A stretch of DNA of 16,198 nucleotides, taken from JBHIAG01 sp046758465 (GTDB lineage: Bacteria; Acidobacteriota; Terriglobia; Acidiferrales; 2-02-FULL-67-57). Positions within the stretch are counted from its first letter, which is position 1; each line of letters begins with the position of its first letter. The stretch spans positions 1 to 16,198 of the forward strand of contig JBHIAG010000048.1 in NCBI GenBank assembly GCA_046758465.1. The letters are read 5' to 3'. This document shows, piece after piece, positions 1 through 5,320 of this stretch. The notes below the pieces were generated by a model. That model was not told the DNA's origin and made no database searches. It saw only the letters and a list, made by a program, of their open reading frames with translations. The position numbers and the translations under genes are program-made.

Positions 1-475
1 GGATGGACTCCAGAAACGGCAGCGACTCGATGTCGCCCACCGTGCCGCCGATCTCGACGATGACCACGTCAACCTCGGCCGCCACCTTGCGGATGGCGGC
101 TTTGATTTCGTTGGTGACGTGCGGGACGACCTGGACGGTCTTGCCCAGGTAGTCGCCGCGGCGTTCCTTGGTGATGATGGCCTCATAGACGCGGCCGGCG
201 GTCCAGTTGTGGTCGCGGGTCAGGCGGGTGTGGGTGAAGCGCTCGTAGTGGCCGAGGTCAAGGTCGGTTTCGGCGCCGTCGTCGGTGACGTAAACCTCGC
301 CGTGCTGATAGGGCGAGAGTGTGCCGGGATCCACATTCAGATAGGGGTCAAACTTTTGCAGGGTGACTTTGAGACCGCGACTTTCCAGCAGCGCTCCGAT
401 CGAGGAGGCTGCCAGCCCCTTACCCAGAGAGGAAACAACACCGCCCGTGATAAAAATATACTTGGGTCCGCTCAT
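1..475 (-). CDS. pyrG: CTP synthase, N-terminal part (cut by window edge)
   Basis: PyrG makes CTP from UTP, ATP and glutamine in the cytoplasm, the last step of de novo pyrimidine nucleotide synthesis. About 158 N-terminal codons are visible, all from the synthetase (amidoligase) domain; the C-terminal glutaminase domain lies beyond the left edge. The start reads MSGPKYIFITGGVVSSLGKG, where GGVVSSLGKG is the family's nucleotide-binding loop. It is followed by KFDPYLNVDPGTLSPYQHGE, then a TDDGAETDLDLGHYERF stretch (UTP/Mg binding) and EIGGTVGDIES near the edge. The ATG at 475-473 is chosen because it sits at the usual family position; its ribosome binding site (AGGGCGG) is only fair. A near-consensus promoter lies at 579-607. 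kdsB, which uses CTP, lies 250 bp upstream on the same strand. Identification is essentially certain. Confidence 0.97.
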   Translation of the reverse strand, partial: MSGPKYIFITGGVVSSLGKGLAASSIGALLESRGLKVTLQKFDPYLNVDPGTLSPYQHGEVYVTDDGAETDLDLGHYERFTHTRLTRDHNWTAGRVYEAIITKERRGDYLGKTVQVVPHVTNEIKAAIRKVAAEVDVVIVEIGGTVGDIESLPFLESI

Positions 476-578
476 CCGCCCTGCGGCCCCGACTCCAACT
501 CCCCACAGCGGGCATGGGTCGGGACAAGATCATCTCCGGATTTTTCACGGCGAACATTCCGCCAGCTCACGTGGCGCT

Positions 579-607
579 ATTATCCGCCGGAATCCTCCCC
601 CTGTCAA
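579..607 (-). promoter_or_regulatory. sigma70-type promoter of pyrG
   Basis: Read on the minus strand there is a perfect -35 TTGACA (607-602), a 17-bp spacer, and a -10 GATAAT (584-579, five of six matches). Transcription would start near 572 and give a leader of about 97 nt before the pyrG ATG. The leader can fold: GTCCCGAC pairs with GTCGGGGC around the middle, and a small GGCG/CGCC hairpin lies nearer the start. The initial transcribed bases are not the GGGC needed for the reiterative-transcription control known for Bacillus pyrG. This is the best-matching promoter in the window. Confidence 0.75.
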
Positions 608-719
608 ACCCCTCCTTTGGTGAGCGAAGGGCGGCACGCGGCGTGCGAATGGGGGCGGATCGTGCTACTGCCGCAAACTCAGGTCGCGCTAACTTTGTTG
701 CCGGTGCGAAGCCAGAATG

Positions 720-740
720 GCCTGCCTACCGCAGGCAGGC
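720..740. repeat. Hairpin overlapping the kdsB stop codon
   Basis: GCCTGCC (720-726) and GGCAGGC (734-740) form a perfect 7-bp stem around a 7-base loop. The kdsB stop codon (TAG, 728-726 on the minus strand) lies at the edge of the loop. No T-run follows on the minus strand, so this is either a 3'-end stabilising structure or a small dispersed palindrome rather than a standard intrinsic terminator. Confidence 0.45.
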
Positions 741-1439
741 TTCGACGCGGGCCAGGTCTGCGGGGGTATCAACGCCGATGGAGTCGTGCTGGGTTTCCAC
801 CACCAGCAGCCGATAGCCGTTTTCCAGGATGCGCCATTGCTCCAGCCGCTCCGCCTGCTCGCGCGGGCTGGGGGGCAGTTGCGCGAAGCGCAGCAGGAAG
901 TCGCGGGTGTAAACATAAAGCCCGAGGTGCTTGCAGTGGGGCCCGGGGCCGGGCAGGGGCGCGCGCGAAAAAGAAAGCGCAAACCCCTGGGCGTCAGTTG
1001 TAACTTTGACCACGTTGGGATTTTCGAGCTCCTCCGGGTTACGGATGAGTGTTTTGAGCGTCGAAACCTGCAGGGAGGAATCCAATCGGAAGGGAGCGAG
1101 GGCTTGCTCGATGGCCTGGGGGGCGATGAGCGGTTCGTCGCCCTGCACGTTGACGACCAGGTCGCAGCGCTCCCCCGCGGCCAGCTCGGCCAGCCGGTCG
1201 GTGCCCGAGGGGTGGTCGGCGCGGGTCAGGCGCACTTCACCCCCAAAAGCGCGCACCGCCGCCACGATGCGCTCGTCATCCGTCGCGACCACCACGCGCT
1301 CTACCGCCTGCACGCCCGCAACGCGCCGGTAGACGTGCTCAATCATGGGGCGGCCCGCGATCGCCGCCAGGGCTTTGCCAGGAAAGCGGGAGGAGGAGTA
1401 CCGTGCCGGAATGCCGGCGAGAATTCTAAGCTTGACCAA
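726..1439 (-). CDS. kdsB: 3-deoxy-manno-octulosonate cytidylyltransferase
   Basis: KdsB activates Kdo with CTP to form CMP-Kdo, which is then transferred to lipid A during lipopolysaccharide synthesis; it acts in the cytoplasm. The 237-residue protein is near normal family length. It has the N-terminal nucleotide-binding motif IPARYSSSRFPGK (about residues 10-22), ATDDERI, HPSGTDR (76-82), VNVQGDEP (96-103), a HLGLYVY strand and the C-terminal GVDTPADL motif. The start is a TTG (1439-1437) with AGGA five bases upstream; no in-frame ATG fits, and the TTG gives a normal N-terminus. It lies upstream of pyrG on the same strand, so the CTP producer and a CTP consumer are neighbours, though pyrG has its own promoter. 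The gene implies a Kdo-containing outer membrane. Confidence 0.95.
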   Translation of the reverse strand: MVKLRILAGIPARYSSSRFPGKALAAIAGRPMIEHVYRRVAGVQAVERVVVATDDERIVAAVRAFGGEVRLTRADHPSGTDRLAELAAGERCDLVVNVQGDEPLIAPQAIEQALAPFRLDSSLQVSTLKTLIRNPEELENPNVVKVTTDAQGFALSFSRAPLPGPGPHCKHLGLYVYTRDFLLRFAQLPPSPREQAERLEQWRILENGYRLLVVETQHDSIGVDTPADLARVEACLR

Positions 1440-1472
1440 CGCTGTCCTGTGCTCGCAGCGAGCTGCGCGCCG

Positions 1473-1505
1473 ATGCTAGCACAGCCATACTTTTTTTGAT
1501 AGAAT
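1473..1505. promoter_or_regulatory. Possible divergent promoters between kdsB and the VWFA genes
   Basis: The 109-bp gap between the two divergent starts (1440-1548) contains a plus-strand -10-like TAGAAT (1500-1505, five of six), placing a start about 35-40 nt before the first VWFA gene. On the minus strand there is an extended -10-like TGCTAGCAT (-10 hexamer at 1478-1473) for kdsB. Neither has a good -35. A short A/T-rich tract (1489-1500) lies between them and is unusual in this GC-rich DNA. Support is by position and hexamer match only. Confidence 0.3.
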
Positions 1506-1548
1506 GTGTACAGCGCAAATACCGCGCAATGCAGCGGCAGGGAGCGCC

Positions 1549-2514
1549 ATGAAAGCGATCCGGCGCTACGCACTTATAGGTGCGCTACTACTGGCGGCGA
1601 TCGGGCGGGCTAGCTCTGTGCCCGTGCGCAGCCAGAGCGGCGAACAGTCACCCGACCCGCGACCCCCCTTCCGCGTTGATGTCGACCTGGTGCTCGTCAC
1701 CGTGACCGTCACCGACCCCTTCAACCGCTTGGTCACCGGGCTGGAGAGCCAGCATTTCAAAATCCTCGAGGACAAGCAGCCGCAAGAGATCCTCTATTTC
1801 TCCAACGAGGACGCGCCCATCTCGCTGGGAGTGATTTTTGATATCAGCGGCAGCATGGGCCAGGCAGGCAAGCTCGAACGGGCACGGCAAGCGACGGTGC
1901 AATTCTTCAAGACGGCGAACCCGAGCGACGAATTCTTTGTCATCACCTTCAGCGACGACCCCGAACTGCTGGTCGACTTCACCAGCAGCGTCGAAGAAGT
2001 GCAGAATCGCCTCTTCTACCGCCGCGCCGGCGGACGCACAGCTATGCTCGACGCTCTCTATCTTGGCTTGACCGCCATGAAGGCCGCCAATAACCCGAAA
2101 AAAGCCCTGCTGCTGGTTTCCGACGGCGGCGACAACCACAGCCGCTACAACGCCAAAGACGTCAAGGCGTTTGTGCGCGAGGCCGACGTGCAAATTTATG
2201 CCATCGGCATCTTCGACCCCATCGGCAGCCGCGATGCCCCCGAGCTGGTCTGGGGACCCACCCTGCTGAGCGACATGGCCAAGATCACCGGCGGCCGCAT
2301 GTTCCCGGTCGAGATCCAAAACCTCAGTGAACTGTCCGACATCGCCGCCAAAATCAGCCTGGAGCTGCGCAACCAATACGTCCTCGGCTACCGTCCAACC
2401 AATCGGGAGCGCGACGGCACCTGGCGCAAGATCAAAGTCAACCTGAATGCGCCACGGGGCCTGCCGCGGCTCCAAGTCTATGCGCGCTCGGGATACTATG
2501 CACCTGCGCACTAA
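1549..2514 (+). CDS. Exported VWFA-related domain protein, copy 1
   Basis: A 321-residue exported protein with a single von Willebrand factor A domain, resembling the Acidobacterial VWFA-related family (TIGR03436-like). Residues 1-23 form a signal peptide (basic MKAIRRY, then a hydrophobic GALLLAA core). A beta-rich pre-domain with VTVTDPFNRLV and FKILEDKQPQ precedes the A domain (about 92-280). The metal-binding MIDAS is intact: DISGS (Asp98, Ser100, Ser102), Thr164 in GGRTAM, and Asp192 in SDGGDN. The C-terminus ends in ARSGYYAPAH, a tail typical of this family. The ATG at 1549 has GGAG four bases upstream and starts directly on the signal peptide; an ATG at 1504 would put 15 unlikely residues before it and overlaps the possible -10. 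The stop overlaps the next gene by 17 bp. The ligand is unknown. Confidence 0.88.
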   Translation: MKAIRRYALIGALLLAAIGRASSVPVRSQSGEQSPDPRPPFRVDVDLVLVTVTVTDPFNRLVTGLESQHFKILEDKQPQEILYFSNEDAPISLGVIFDISGSMGQAGKLERARQATVQFFKTANPSDEFFVITFSDDPELLVDFTSSVEEVQNRLFYRRAGGRTAMLDALYLGLTAMKAANNPKKALLLVSDGGDNHSRYNAKDVKAFVREADVQIYAIGIFDPIGSRDAPELVWGPTLLSDMAKITGGRMFPVEIQNLSELSDIAAKISLELRNQYVLGYRPTNRERDGTWRKIKVNLNAPRGLPRLQVYARSGYYAPAH

Positions 2515-3538
2515 GCCAACTCGCGCCGCCGCCCTCTCCCTTCTGCGACGCGCGCTCCTGCTGTGCCTGTCTGTCCTGCTGACGACGAGTGGACTCGGGG
2601 CACAGAGTGCTCAACAACCCGACCCCAAACCCACCCAGGGACCCAAGGTGCACCGCGACCCCAGCGGCGACTATCGCCTCTCCATCGATGTGGACCTGGT
2701 GGTGCTCCACACCACGGTGGTCAACCGCCAGGGGCAGGTGGTCTCCGACCTCAAGCAGGAACACTTCCAGGTCTATGAAGACAAAGTGCCGCAGAAGCTT
2801 GCCCTCTTCCGCCAGGAGGACATCCCCCTCACCGTCGGCCTCGTGATTGACAACAGTGCCAGCATGCATCGCGACCGGCAAGAGCTGCGCGCCGCCGCCC
2901 TTACCTTTGTCGAAACCAGTAACCCCCTGGACGAGGTCTTCGTCGTCAATTTCAACGACGACTACTACCTGGACCTGGAACAGGGGCGGGACTTCTCCAG
3001 CGACATCAACGAGCTCAAGGAAGCCCTAGAAAAAACCGAGACCCGCGGCGGCACCGCCCTCTGGGATGCCCTCCGCGCCTCCATTAACCACAGCAAACGC
3101 GGTACCCAGCAGAAGAAAGTCCTCTTGGCCATCACCGACGGCGTCGACCGCTACAGCCGCACCGGCTACGACGACCTCCTCCGCTACGCCCAGCAAAGCG
3201 AAATCGGCGTCTACATCGTCATGCTGCGCGGCAACGAAGGGGGGCGCGATTGGAGGCGGGCGCGCCGGCAACTGCGCAAGCTCGCCAAGGTCACCGGCGG
3301 TAAAATCTATTTTCCGCCGTCCATCGAGCAGGTGCGCTTCCTCTGCAAGCAGATTGCCCACGACATCCGCAACCAGTACGTCCTGGCCTACTATCCCACC
3401 AACCGCGCCCGCGACGGCAGCTTCCGCACTGTCCGCGTCCAACTGAAAGCCCCCAAGAAGCTCGGCCGGCTCAGCGCCCGCACCCGCACCGGCTACTACG
3501 CCCCGGCTCCGGAAGACGCCGGCAGCCACGGCCCCTAA
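2498..3538 (+). CDS. Exported VWFA-related domain protein, copy 2
   Basis: A 346-residue paralogue of the preceding protein with the same plan. The signal peptide spans about residues 1-35 (basic RTKPTRA, long Leu-rich core, likely cleavage after GLGA). A pre-domain follows with HTTVVNRQGQVVSDL and FQVYEDKVPQ, then an A domain with intact MIDAS: DNSAS (Asp118, Ser120, Ser122), Thr186 in GGTALWDAL, Asp214 in TDGVDRY. The tail RTRTGYYAPAPED matches copy 1. The shared DIRNQYVLAYYPTNRARDG block near residue 288 corresponds to ELRNQYVLGYRPTNRERDG in copy 1, showing descent by tandem duplication. The ATG at 2498 has GGGA four bases upstream and lies inside the 3' end of copy 1, which suggests translational coupling. 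Role unknown; extracytoplasmic protein or ligand binding is the reasonable inference. Confidence 0.88.
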   Translation: MHLRTKPTRAAALSLLRRALLLCLSVLLTTSGLGAQSAQQPDPKPTQGPKVHRDPSGDYRLSIDVDLVVLHTTVVNRQGQVVSDLKQEHFQVYEDKVPQKLALFRQEDIPLTVGLVIDNSASMHRDRQELRAAALTFVETSNPLDEVFVVNFNDDYYLDLEQGRDFSSDINELKEALEKTETRGGTALWDALRASINHSKRGTQQKKVLLAITDGVDRYSRTGYDDLLRYAQQSEIGVYIVMLRGNEGGRDWRRARRQLRKLAKVTGGKIYFPPSIEQVRFLCKQIAHDIRNQYVLAYYPTNRARDGSFRTVRVQLKAPKKLGRLSARTRTGYYAPAPEDAGSHGP

Positions 3539-3657
3539 CCGGCAGCACGATAACCCTGCGGCAGGGCACAAGGCCCCGCCCTACCCCAATGGAGCCGCCA
3601 CCCGCCGAGCCCGGTGGCACCTGGCACCAGGGGATAGGTCTTGCGGATTTTTGGCGG

Positions 3658-3677
3658 GTACGGGCTTCAGCCCGTAC
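3658..3677. repeat. Perfect 8-bp hairpin, REP-like
   Basis: GTACGGGC (3658-3665) and GCCCGTAC (3670-3677) pair perfectly around a TTCA loop. The compact GGGCTTCAGCCC core is typical of small dispersed palindromes between genes. No T-run follows, so it is not a standard intrinsic terminator. It could block 3' exonucleases for the VWFA transcript. Confidence 0.6.
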
Positions 3678-3708
3678 GTATAAACCCTGAACCGAAATAG
3701 GGTGGGTG

Positions 3709-3725
3709 GCCCCGCTCAGCGGGGC
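3709..3725. repeat. Perfect 7-bp hairpin downstream of deoB
   Basis: GCCCCGC (3709-3715) and GCGGGGC (3719-3725) pair perfectly around a TCA loop, 26 bp past the deoB stop codon. The position suits a transcript-end structure for deoB, but the minus-strand sequence after it is not T-rich. Confidence 0.5.
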
Positions 3726-3750
3726 GGGCGGGACCCATGACGATGGGATT

Positions 3751-4923
3751 CTACCCTAGCTGGGACAAAAAGCTCGTACCGAAAGGCAGCCGCAAACTAA
3801 AGTTTTCCGCAATGGTCTGGCCGATGTCGGCCAGCGTCTGCCGGGTGCCCAGCGCGCTACCAGCACCGGTGCCAGGACTATAGGCCAGCAGAGGAACGTA
3901 CTCGCGCGAGTGGTCAGTGGACGGGTTTGACGGGTCCGGGTCGCAGCCGTGGTCGGCGGTGATAACCAGCAGGTCGCTCGCGCCGAGCTGCGCCAAAAGC
4001 TCGGCCAGGCGCACGTCAAACTCTTCCAGCGCCTGCGCATAGCCCTCTACGTCTTTGCGGTGGCCGTAGTTCTGGTCGAAGTCAACCAGGTTTGTGAACA
4101 CCAGCCCGCGCGGCACCCGCTCCAGCGCCGCCAGTATTCTGTCCATACCGTCGGCATTGTTCCGCGTCTTCACCCACGCGCGCAACCCGCGACCGCAGTA
4201 GATATCGTGGATTTTCCCAATCCCAAAGGTGAAGATGCCGCGCTCGACCAGCCGGTCCAGCACCGTCGGCGCCGGCGGCGGGATGGCATAATCCCGCCGA
4301 CGTTCGGTGCGCCGGAAGTTGCCCGGCGCGCCGACAAAGGGCCGCGCGATCACCCGGCCCACCTGGTGCGGAGGAACCAGCAAGGCGCGCGCCGCCTCGC
4401 ACATCCGGTAGAGCTCTTCGATCGGAATCACTTCCTCGTGCGCGGCAATCTGGAAAACGCTGTCGGCCGAGGTGTACACGATGGGAAAGCCCGTCCGCAG
4501 ATGCTCGGCGCCCAGCTCCTTGATGATCTCGGTGCCCGAGGCAGGAACGTTGCCCAGACTCTTGCGACCAATGGCGCGCTCAAACTGTTCGATCAGCGCG
4601 CGGGGAAACCCGTGCGGATAGGTCGGGAACGGGTGCTCAAGGTAAAGCCCCGCCATCTCCCAGTGGCCCGTGGTGGTGTCCTTGCCGGGCGAGGCCAGTG
4701 CCGCCTTGCCGTAGGCACCTGCCGGCTGCGCCGGCGCTTCCAGGTGTGCCAGCGGGCGGATGTTGGCCAGCCCCAGGCGCACCAGGTTGGGAAGTTTGAG
4801 CGGGCGCGCGGCGGTGAGGTGGCCAAGCGTGTCGCGGCCGGCGTCGCCAAACTCAGCGGCATCCGGCAGCGCACCGATGCCCACGCTGTCGAGCACAATC
4901 AAAATGATGCGCTCATATCGCAC
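3751..4923 (-). CDS. deoB: Phosphopentomutase
   Basis: DeoB interconverts ribose 1-phosphate and ribose 5-phosphate (and the deoxyribose forms), linking nucleoside salvage to the pentose phosphate pathway in the cytoplasm. The 390-residue protein has full family length and belongs to the alkaline phosphatase superfamily. Visible motifs are the N-terminal metal motif LDSVGIGALPDA (Asp12), the phospho-acceptor threonine motif KDTTTGHWEM (about 81-90), TSADSVFQIAAHE, FTNLVDFDQNYGHR, and the C-terminal metal motifs ADHGCDPDPSNPSTDHSREY. The start is GTG (4923-4921) with GGAG seven bases upstream; it places the hydrophobic IILIVLDSVGIG strand at the normal distance. It stands alone here, diverging from the epimerase gene, with no nucleoside phosphorylase or deaminase beside it. 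Confidence 0.96.
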   Translation of the reverse strand: MRYERIILIVLDSVGIGALPDAAEFGDAGRDTLGHLTAARPLKLPNLVRLGLANIRPLAHLEAPAQPAGAYGKAALASPGKDTTTGHWEMAGLYLEHPFPTYPHGFPRALIEQFERAIGRKSLGNVPASGTEIIKELGAEHLRTGFPIVYTSADSVFQIAAHEEVIPIEELYRMCEAARALLVPPHQVGRVIARPFVGAPGNFRRTERRRDYAIPPPAPTVLDRLVERGIFTFGIGKIHDIYCGRGLRAWVKTRNNADGMDRILAALERVPRGLVFTNLVDFDQNYGHRKDVEGYAQALEEFDVRLAELLAQLGASDLLVITADHGCDPDPSNPSTDHSREYVPLLAYSPGTGAGSALGTRQTLADIGQTIAENFSLRLPFGTSFLSQLG

Positions 4924-4955
4924 GCAGCAACTCCACGCCCCTTCGTAGCGCTCCA

Positions 4956-5049
4956 GCCACTGGGCTCTTTATCATTCTAGGCCCAGTGGCTTGTCCTGAG
5001 CGAAGCCGAAGGACCCTCGCCGTCCAGCCCAGTGGCCCCTGCCGCTGGG
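4956..5049. repeat. Stem-loop repeat cluster, left part (copies E and D)
   Basis: GCCACTGGGC (4956-4965) and GCCCAGTGGC (4981-4990) form a perfect 10-bp inverted repeat with a 15-base A/T-rich loop. GCCCAGTGGC occurs again at 5027-5036, where CCCAGTGGC (5028-5036) pairs with GCCGCTGGG (5041-5049) through one G-T pair around CCCT. Between them is CTTGTCCTGAGCGAAGCCG (4990-5008) and onward to GGACCC, matching in reverse orientation the segment inside copy C (GGCTTGTCCTGAGC is shared). The left part therefore looks like an inverted, diverged member of the family seen at 5051-5306. Confidence 0.6.
4968..4997 (-). promoter_or_regulatory. Weak promoter candidate for deoB inside a repeat
   Basis: On the minus strand AGGACA (4997-4992), an 18-bp spacer and GATAAA (4973-4968) give a weak sigma70-like pair, each four of six, with TAGAAT just upstream as an alternative -10. 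The A/T-rich -10 segment is the loop of the 10-bp inverted repeat at 4956-4990, so the repeat itself may carry the deoB promoter. Transcription would begin near 4961, about 38 nt before the GTG. Confidence 0.25.
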
Positions 5050-5050
5050 G

Positions 5051-5095
5051 ACCCGGTGGCAGGAGCCACCGGGTTGGACAGGCATGTGGGGGGGG
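5051..5095 (+). repeat. Stem-loop repeat copy A with G8 tail
   Basis: ACCCGGTGGC (5051-5060) and GCCACCGGGT (5065-5074) pair perfectly over 10 bp around an AGGA loop. The tail TGGACAGGCATGT and a run of eight G (5088-5095) follow. The same tail with one base changed, and the same eight-G run, follows copy C. Confidence 0.75.
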
Positions 5096-5104
5096 ACACT
5101 CAAT

Positions 5105-5134
5105 TTGATTTTCTCCCCGAATGGCGACTAGAAT
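5105..5134 (+). promoter_or_regulatory. Candidate sigma70 promoter for the epimerase gene
   Basis: TTGATT (5105-5110), an 18-bp spacer and TAGAAT (5129-5134) make a plausible sigma70 promoter, matching at four and five of six positions. The -10 lies in a near-palindrome, CTAGAATCTAG. Transcription would start near 5141, leaving about 180 nt of leader that contains repeat copies B and C and ends in two G-runs just before the ATG. Confidence 0.45.
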
Positions 5135-5186
5135 CTAGCAGAAATCCGCGCAGGCTGGGATTTGAATCGGGGGAACCTACCGCTCG

Positions 5187-5223
5187 CCCAGCGGCGGGGG
5201 CCGCTGGGTTGGACAAGTATAGG
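5187..5223 (+). repeat. Stem-loop repeat copy B
   Basis: CCCAGCGGC (5187-5195) and GCCGCTGGG (5200-5208) pair perfectly over 9 bp around GGGG, then TTGGACAAGTATAGG follows. Stem position and tail match copies A and C. The stem bases differ from those copies on both arms so that pairing is kept (AGCGGC/GCCGCT here, GGTGGC/GCCACC in A and C). There is no long G-run in this copy. Confidence 0.7.
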
Positions 5224-5228
5224 ACGCG

Positions 5229-5306
5229 CCGGTGGCAGGAGCCCTTCGGCCCCGAAGCCTCAGGGCTCAGGACAAGCCACCGGGTTGGACAGGAATGTGG
5301 GGGGGG
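5229..5306 (+). repeat. Stem-loop repeat copy C with internal insertion and G8 tail
   Basis: CCGGTGGC (5229-5236) pairs with GCCACCGG (5276-5283), followed by the tail TGGACAGGAATGT and eight G (5299-5306). The loop, AGGA in copy A, is enlarged to 39 bases. It contains nested stems GAGCCC/GGGCTC and CTTCGG/CCGAAG, and a CTCAGGACAAG segment shared in inverted orientation with the left part of the cluster. It ends 15 bp before the epimerase start codon. Confidence 0.7.
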
Positions 5307-5320
5307 CTTTCGGGGGGGCG

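Larger units (their letters stand above)
3539..3750. other. Convergent spacer with dispersed palindromic repeats
   Basis: This 212-bp gap separates the ends of the second VWFA gene and deoB. It has no plausible gene. It holds, in order, a GC-rich segment containing AGGGCACAAGGCCCCGCCCT (3559-3578), whose complement resembles repeats I recall as common between genes of several uncultured phyla (from memory, not searched); a tandem GGTGGCACCTGGCACCAGG stretch; and two perfect hairpins listed separately. Neither hairpin is followed by a T-run on either strand, so any termination here would be Rho-dependent or hairpin-only. Confidence 0.5.

Noticed and set aside
717..1499. Open frame on the plus strand across kdsB
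   Set aside because: It is the antisense shadow of kdsB, whose minus-strand product has all family motifs.
1648..2511. Long open frame antisense to the first VWFA gene
   Set aside because: Its product is low-complexity Val/Gly/Asp-rich with no motif, and it mirrors the third-position GC bias of the real gene on the other strand. Similar antisense frames opposite the epimerase gene (5414-6172), uvrA (7986-8975) and uvrC (12292-13014) are rejected for the same reason.
5150..5176. tRNA-like T-arm (GGGATTTGAATC) on the minus strand
   Set aside because: The stem does not close properly and no acceptor, D-arm or anticodon arm can be placed around it.
4956..5306. CRISPR array
   Set aside because: The repeats are few, unevenly spaced, different in stem sequence, and lie without spacers of constant length or any cas gene.
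5162..5320. N-terminal extension of the epimerase to an earlier ATG
   Set aside because: The 53 extra residues encode repeat copies B and C; the Rossmann strand starts directly at the ATG at 5321.
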